From contig NZ_LMUM01000034.1 of NCBI RefSeq assembly GCF_009765985.1, positions 531,508 through 595,507 on the forward strand: a stretch of 64,000 bases of DNA, written 5' to 3'. Shown here piece after piece: positions 61,231-64,000 of the stretch. Each line of letters begins with the position of its first letter. The stretch's first letter is position 1. Both the position numbers and the translations under genes were made by a program. Source of the DNA: Acidobacterium sp. S8. Lineage in GTDB: Bacteria; Acidobacteriota; Terriglobia; Terriglobales; Acidobacteriaceae. The notes under the pieces were generated by a model that saw nothing but the letters and a program-made list of their open reading frames with translations, was not told the origin of the DNA and made no database searches.

Positions 61231-62775
61231 TTACTTCGGCGCCAGGCCCGTCGCTTTCTGCCGAAGTTGTGACTGCGCCAGCGCGAGCTTGTACGCGACG
61301 TAGTACTTGTAGATATTGGAAACGTAGGTGACGGTCTCCTGCCCAATGTCCTGGGCGGCAACCAGTTCCACGTTGCCGAACCAGATGTTGGGATCAAGGC
61401 CCATGGTGACCGCCTCTTTGCGCAGCCTCGCGATCCGATTTGGTCCGGCGTTGTAACTGGCAAATACAAATAACGTCTTGTTTAGAGAATCGACCTGCGG
61501 GTCATTGAAATAGGTGTCCTCGATGTTGCGCAACATCTTGACGCCAGCGTGAATGTTGCCGTCAGCGTTGCCTACATTCGGTATGCTGATGGGAGAGGCC
61601 GCCGCAAATTTTGGGATCACCTGCATGATGCCCACAGCCCCGCTGGGATTCCGTTTGCTCTGGTCCAGCAGAGACTCCTGATAACCCTGGGCCGCAATCA
61701 TCAGATAATCGAAGCTGTACTCACCCGCATACTTTTGGAAAAGCGCAAGGTTCGTCTGGAATTTCTTCATCTCCGTGCCGGAGGTTGAATTCCTGACCCA
61801 CTTGGTGTTTTGCAGGTAGCGGCGAAGCAGCGTGTTGCCGAAGGATGTTCCCGTCGCGTGCGTCTGGAGAAATTCGTCGACCAGTTGTTTCAATTGAGGG
61901 TTGTTCTTGCGCATGACCCATGCCAACTGTCCTCCACTTGCGATGACCAGGTCAGGATGCGGCTGGATGTGATCGAGCACTTGCGACCAGAGGGCAGCTC
62001 GTTCTTTCGTTGTGACCGTCGCCGGGATCAATCCTGCGTTCACCATCTGCACCAGATCGTCGTTCGTCAGGTTTTTGTCGGCGGCCTTGATTAGGATCGG
62101 CGTCTTGCCGGCTTTCTGGAGGGTCTCGTTCGCTTTCTGGAGGTTCTCATAATAGTTGGAGAGAGGATTGACGTAGACCTCTTTTCCCCCAAGATCGGCG
62201 AGGGTGGAAACCGGGCCGAAGTCTGGTCCTGTGACGATGATCTGGGTTATGTCTGACTGTAACGGTGCCGAGAAGGCAACCCGCTTTTCACGGTCGGGCG
62301 TGACCATGATTCCTGAAGCTATCATGTCTCCCATTCCTTGCGTCAGGGCCGCTTCAATCTGGTCCAATCGCACTGGGAGAAATGTGACTTTCACATCGAG
62401 CTTGCCTGTTTTCAGTTTTTGGTTGGCAAATTTCTGGAACTCCTCTAATGCCTCGTACATCACACCCCGGGGTTGTCCTTTGTCATAGAAAAAACCGATG
62501 GGGTTGAGGATAAGCAGGGCACGAATGTTGCGATTCTTCACCATCTCATCGAGGTCGCCGGTGCGGCGGCCGAAAGCAGTCGGCAACGCTACGCCGGTCG
62601 ATGGCGCTGGCGGTTCATCGGGTGCGAGTGCTGAGGGAACGGCCGTCTGCTGCTTTGCCTGCTCCGTGGCGGCCTTGGGCTGAGTTTTTTTGCCGCAGGC
62701 AATCGGCAGAAGAAGGGCAGACAAACTAATTACGAAGATGAGGGTGTGGCTGGACGAAGTCGAGGTTGTGGACAT
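61231..62775 (-). CDS. MltF-like lytic transglycosylase, lipoprotein
   Basis: 514 residues. Lipobox LLPIAC (C27), a periplasmic solute-binding-protein-3 domain (about 70-310), and a lytic transglycosylase domain from about 340, with catalytic E367 in AAQGYQESLLDQSKRNPSGAVGIMQVIP, then NAGPNRI. Cleaves peptidoglycan, releasing 1,6-anhydro muropeptides; the first domain might sense cell-wall products. GAGGAGAAG upstream of ATG 62775. Confidence 0.92.
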   Translation of the reverse strand: MSTTSTSSSHTLIFVISLSALLLPIACGKKTQPKAATEQAKQQTAVPSALAPDEPPAPSTGVALPTAFGRRTGDLDEMVKNRNIRALLILNPIGFFYDKGQPRGVMYEALEEFQKFANQKLKTGKLDVKVTFLPVRLDQIEAALTQGMGDMIASGIMVTPDREKRVAFSAPLQSDITQIIVTGPDFGPVSTLADLGGKEVYVNPLSNYYENLQKANETLQKAGKTPILIKAADKNLTNDDLVQMVNAGLIPATVTTKERAALWSQVLDHIQPHPDLVIASGGQLAWVMRKNNPQLKQLVDEFLQTHATGTSFGNTLLRRYLQNTKWVRNSTSGTEMKKFQTNLALFQKYAGEYSFDYLMIAAQGYQESLLDQSKRNPSGAVGIMQVIPKFAAASPISIPNVGNADGNIHAGVKMLRNIEDTYFNDPQVDSLNKTLFVFASYNAGPNRIARLRKEAVTMGLDPNIWFGNVELVAAQDIGQETVTYVSNIYKYYVAYKLALAQSQLRQKATGLAPK

Positions 62776-62907
62776 TCATCTTCTCCTCTGCGACGTGGCA
62801 ATGAATTAACGCCATCCTCGGTTGGGAGTGTCGAATTATAGGCCGGCCCAGACGGTTCAGCCAAACATCCTGCAAACCCACATCTCAGAATCGCATCCCG
62901 ATGTCTT

Positions 62908-64000
62908 TCACTCGCGACCTGAAGTGGATGTGCCTGAGGCTGTTGTTGTTGAAGGTGTCGCGGGTGTTCCTTCGCGGATGAGGAGGGCCATGCGGGGGAA
63001 GGTGAAGCTGCCTCCTGCGTCGTCGATGACGTTGACCTGGCAGGTGTAGAGGCCGGGCTTCAGGTCGGTTAATGGGACGTCGAATTGGAAGGCGATCGCG
63101 TCGCGTGTGGGCACGTTGAGTTGCGTGGCCTGGATGAGCGGTGTTTCGTAGACCTTCAATCCATTGCTTAGAAATTCGATGCTGGTGAAGACTCGGATCG
63201 GGGTGGTAGCTGTGTCCTTGTTTTTGCTTCCTCCCTTTTGTTTTGCCTGCGCGGTGTTCGATCCCAGGTCAGCTTCGCGAACCTGGGGCACCCCGGTTTT
63301 TGACTCGCCTGTTGCCTTCGCTGGGTTGTAGACCTCGTAGAGAAAGTAGAGATGCTGGTTCTGGGTGAAGGTGTGGGCGAGGTTGGGAACGATCTGCTGG
63401 CCGTCGCGGACGAGCAAACTGTCGGATTTTTTGCCTGCGGGGATGCGCTGGCTGGCGAGCACTACGGAGCTTAGCTTGACTGGAGCTTTGCGCAGGTCGG
63501 GTACGTTGATGTCGGTTTCGAAGGAGCCCATGCGTCCGGTTTCGTTTTCACGCACGACGAACTTGAGATGGAACTTTCCTGCGGGCAGGGTGAAGTTGGT
63601 CGAATACTGGATGGTGCGCTGGCGTACCTGCTGCGCCTGATCTATGGCGAGCTTGACGGTGTCGCGTGCGTTGCCGATGACGCGGCCTGCGGAGTCTTTG
63701 ACCTCTCCGATGATGTCAAGCGTGGCCTTGTCGCGGTCGCCTCCTTTTACGAAAGGAATTTGCGAGCCGGGGACGAGGATCGAGATCGGGATGGAGTAGT
63801 GGAAGTCGTCGAGGCGGAAATAGAGCGCCTGCAGGTAGACGGCGACATCGGTTGCGGGCAGGTCGCTGGCGAGCTCGTCGCCGAGTTCGCGCTCACGGTC
63901 GTCTTTGTTGGAGTGCTTGAAGTCGGCGGGGGCGTAGTAGCCGGGGCGGTATTCGAGCTTCAGGTCGGAGCGGTTGATCTTGATCGACAGGCGACGGTAA
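62908..64000 (-). CDS. VWFA-related protein (N-terminal part outside window)
   Basis: The last 364 codons. The translation starts YRRLSIKINRSDLKLEYRPG, then YYAPADFK, ELASDLPATDVAVYLQALYF, matching the C-terminal half of VWFA-related proteins like that at 59109. It ends with LYTCQVNVIDDAGGSFTFPRMALLIRE. An odd segment TGVPQVREADLGSN (about 63255-63295) is encoded by a repeat-like DNA. No start in the window. Confidence 0.85.
   Translation of the reverse strand, partial: YRRLSIKINRSDLKLEYRPGYYAPADFKHSNKDDRERELGDELASDLPATDVAVYLQALYFRLDDFHYSIPISILVPGSQIPFVKGGDRDKATLDIIGEVKDSAGRVIGNARDTVKLAIDQAQQVRQRTIQYSTNFTLPAGKFHLKFVVRENETGRMGSFETDINVPDLRKAPVKLSSVVLASQRIPAGKKSDSLLVRDGQQIVPNLAHTFTQNQHLYFLYEVYNPAKATGESKTGVPQVREADLGSNTAQAKQKGGSKNKDTATTPIRVFTSIEFLSNGLKVYETPLIQATQLNVPTRDAIAFQFDVPLTDLKPGLYTCQVNVIDDAGGSFTFPRMALLIREGTPATPSTTTASGTSTSGRE
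63262..63294. repeat. Repeat-like hairpin inside the VWFA-related gene
   Basis: TCCCAGGT-CAGCTTCGCGA-ACCTGGGGCACCCC: 7-bp arms (63263-63269, 63281-63287) and the same GGGGCACCCC end as the intergenic repeats. In frame within coding sequence, it encodes GVPQVREADLG. Confidence 0.5.

Overview
The window looks like chromosome from an Acidobacteriota member, most likely Terriglobia/Acidobacteriaceae. The call rests on two proteins of the VWFA-related family typical of this phylum, a large MacB-like orphan permease (ADOP type), a BlaI/BlaR1 pair, a Wzi-like outer-membrane protein, and many small secreted or carbohydrate-active proteins. It is gene-dense, without rRNA, tRNA, CRISPR or recognisable insertion sequences. 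Several short GC-rich palindromic repeats ending in GGGGCAC(CC) are scattered between genes.

Layout. 1-7100: 3' part of an HMG-CoA-lyase-like gene, a small membrane protein, an M28 peptidase, a YjbR-like protein, a flavin-dependent alditol/aldonolactone oxidase, an AraC regulator with two VOC proteins, and a glycine-zipper surface protein. 7494-11118: enolase, a DUF2059 secreted protein and gpmI (lower glycolysis). 11187-18414: Wzi-like protein, a degenerate dehydrogenase E1-alpha-like protein, argJ, an ABC ATPase, thiG and dinB. 18558-27615: a tripartite RND efflux operon (fusion protein, pump, TolC), a VOC protein, a DUF4097 protein and a HlyD-type fusion protein. 27731-35275: CorC/CNNM protein, orphan DppB-like permease, YfcE-like phosphoesterase, coaBC, family 4 uracil-DNA glycosylase, GH29 fucosidase, and lacD-type aldolase.

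35408-38259 holds the most unusual locus. A nucleotidyltransferase of the kind found in lasso-peptide clusters faces a PqqD-like protein, which carries an internal twin-arginine-like signal and a short tail, and an HprK-like kinase. No macrocyclase or protease was found beside them. 38316-42210: rph, a histidine-kinase fragment fused out of frame to a Fis-type helix-turn-helix, a receiver-like protein, and a VWA protein whose likely AAA+ partner lies 10 kb away (51444-52964). 42211-43390 is rich in repeats. 43388-48366: ADOP permease divergent from blaI-blaR1, with a palindromic operator candidate at the blaI start.

48413-64000: a possible zincin-like protein, hexose-6-phosphate mutarotase, a second mutarotase-like protein, the MoxR/ChlI-like ATPase, a Lon N-domain protein, TPR protein, acyl-CoA thioesterase, Mrp/ApbC, low-affinity iron permease-like protein, GH39 glycosidase, pyrophosphatase, a VWFA-related protein, a SnoaL-like protein, an MltF-like transglycosylase and the 3' part of a second VWFA-related protein.

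Regulatory features: at least seven intrinsic-terminator hairpins separate transcription units. Five genes without a Shine-Dalgarno share the exact arrangement TANNAT-N6-ATG, which suggests leaderless transcripts. All functions are assigned by reading motifs; no database search was run.
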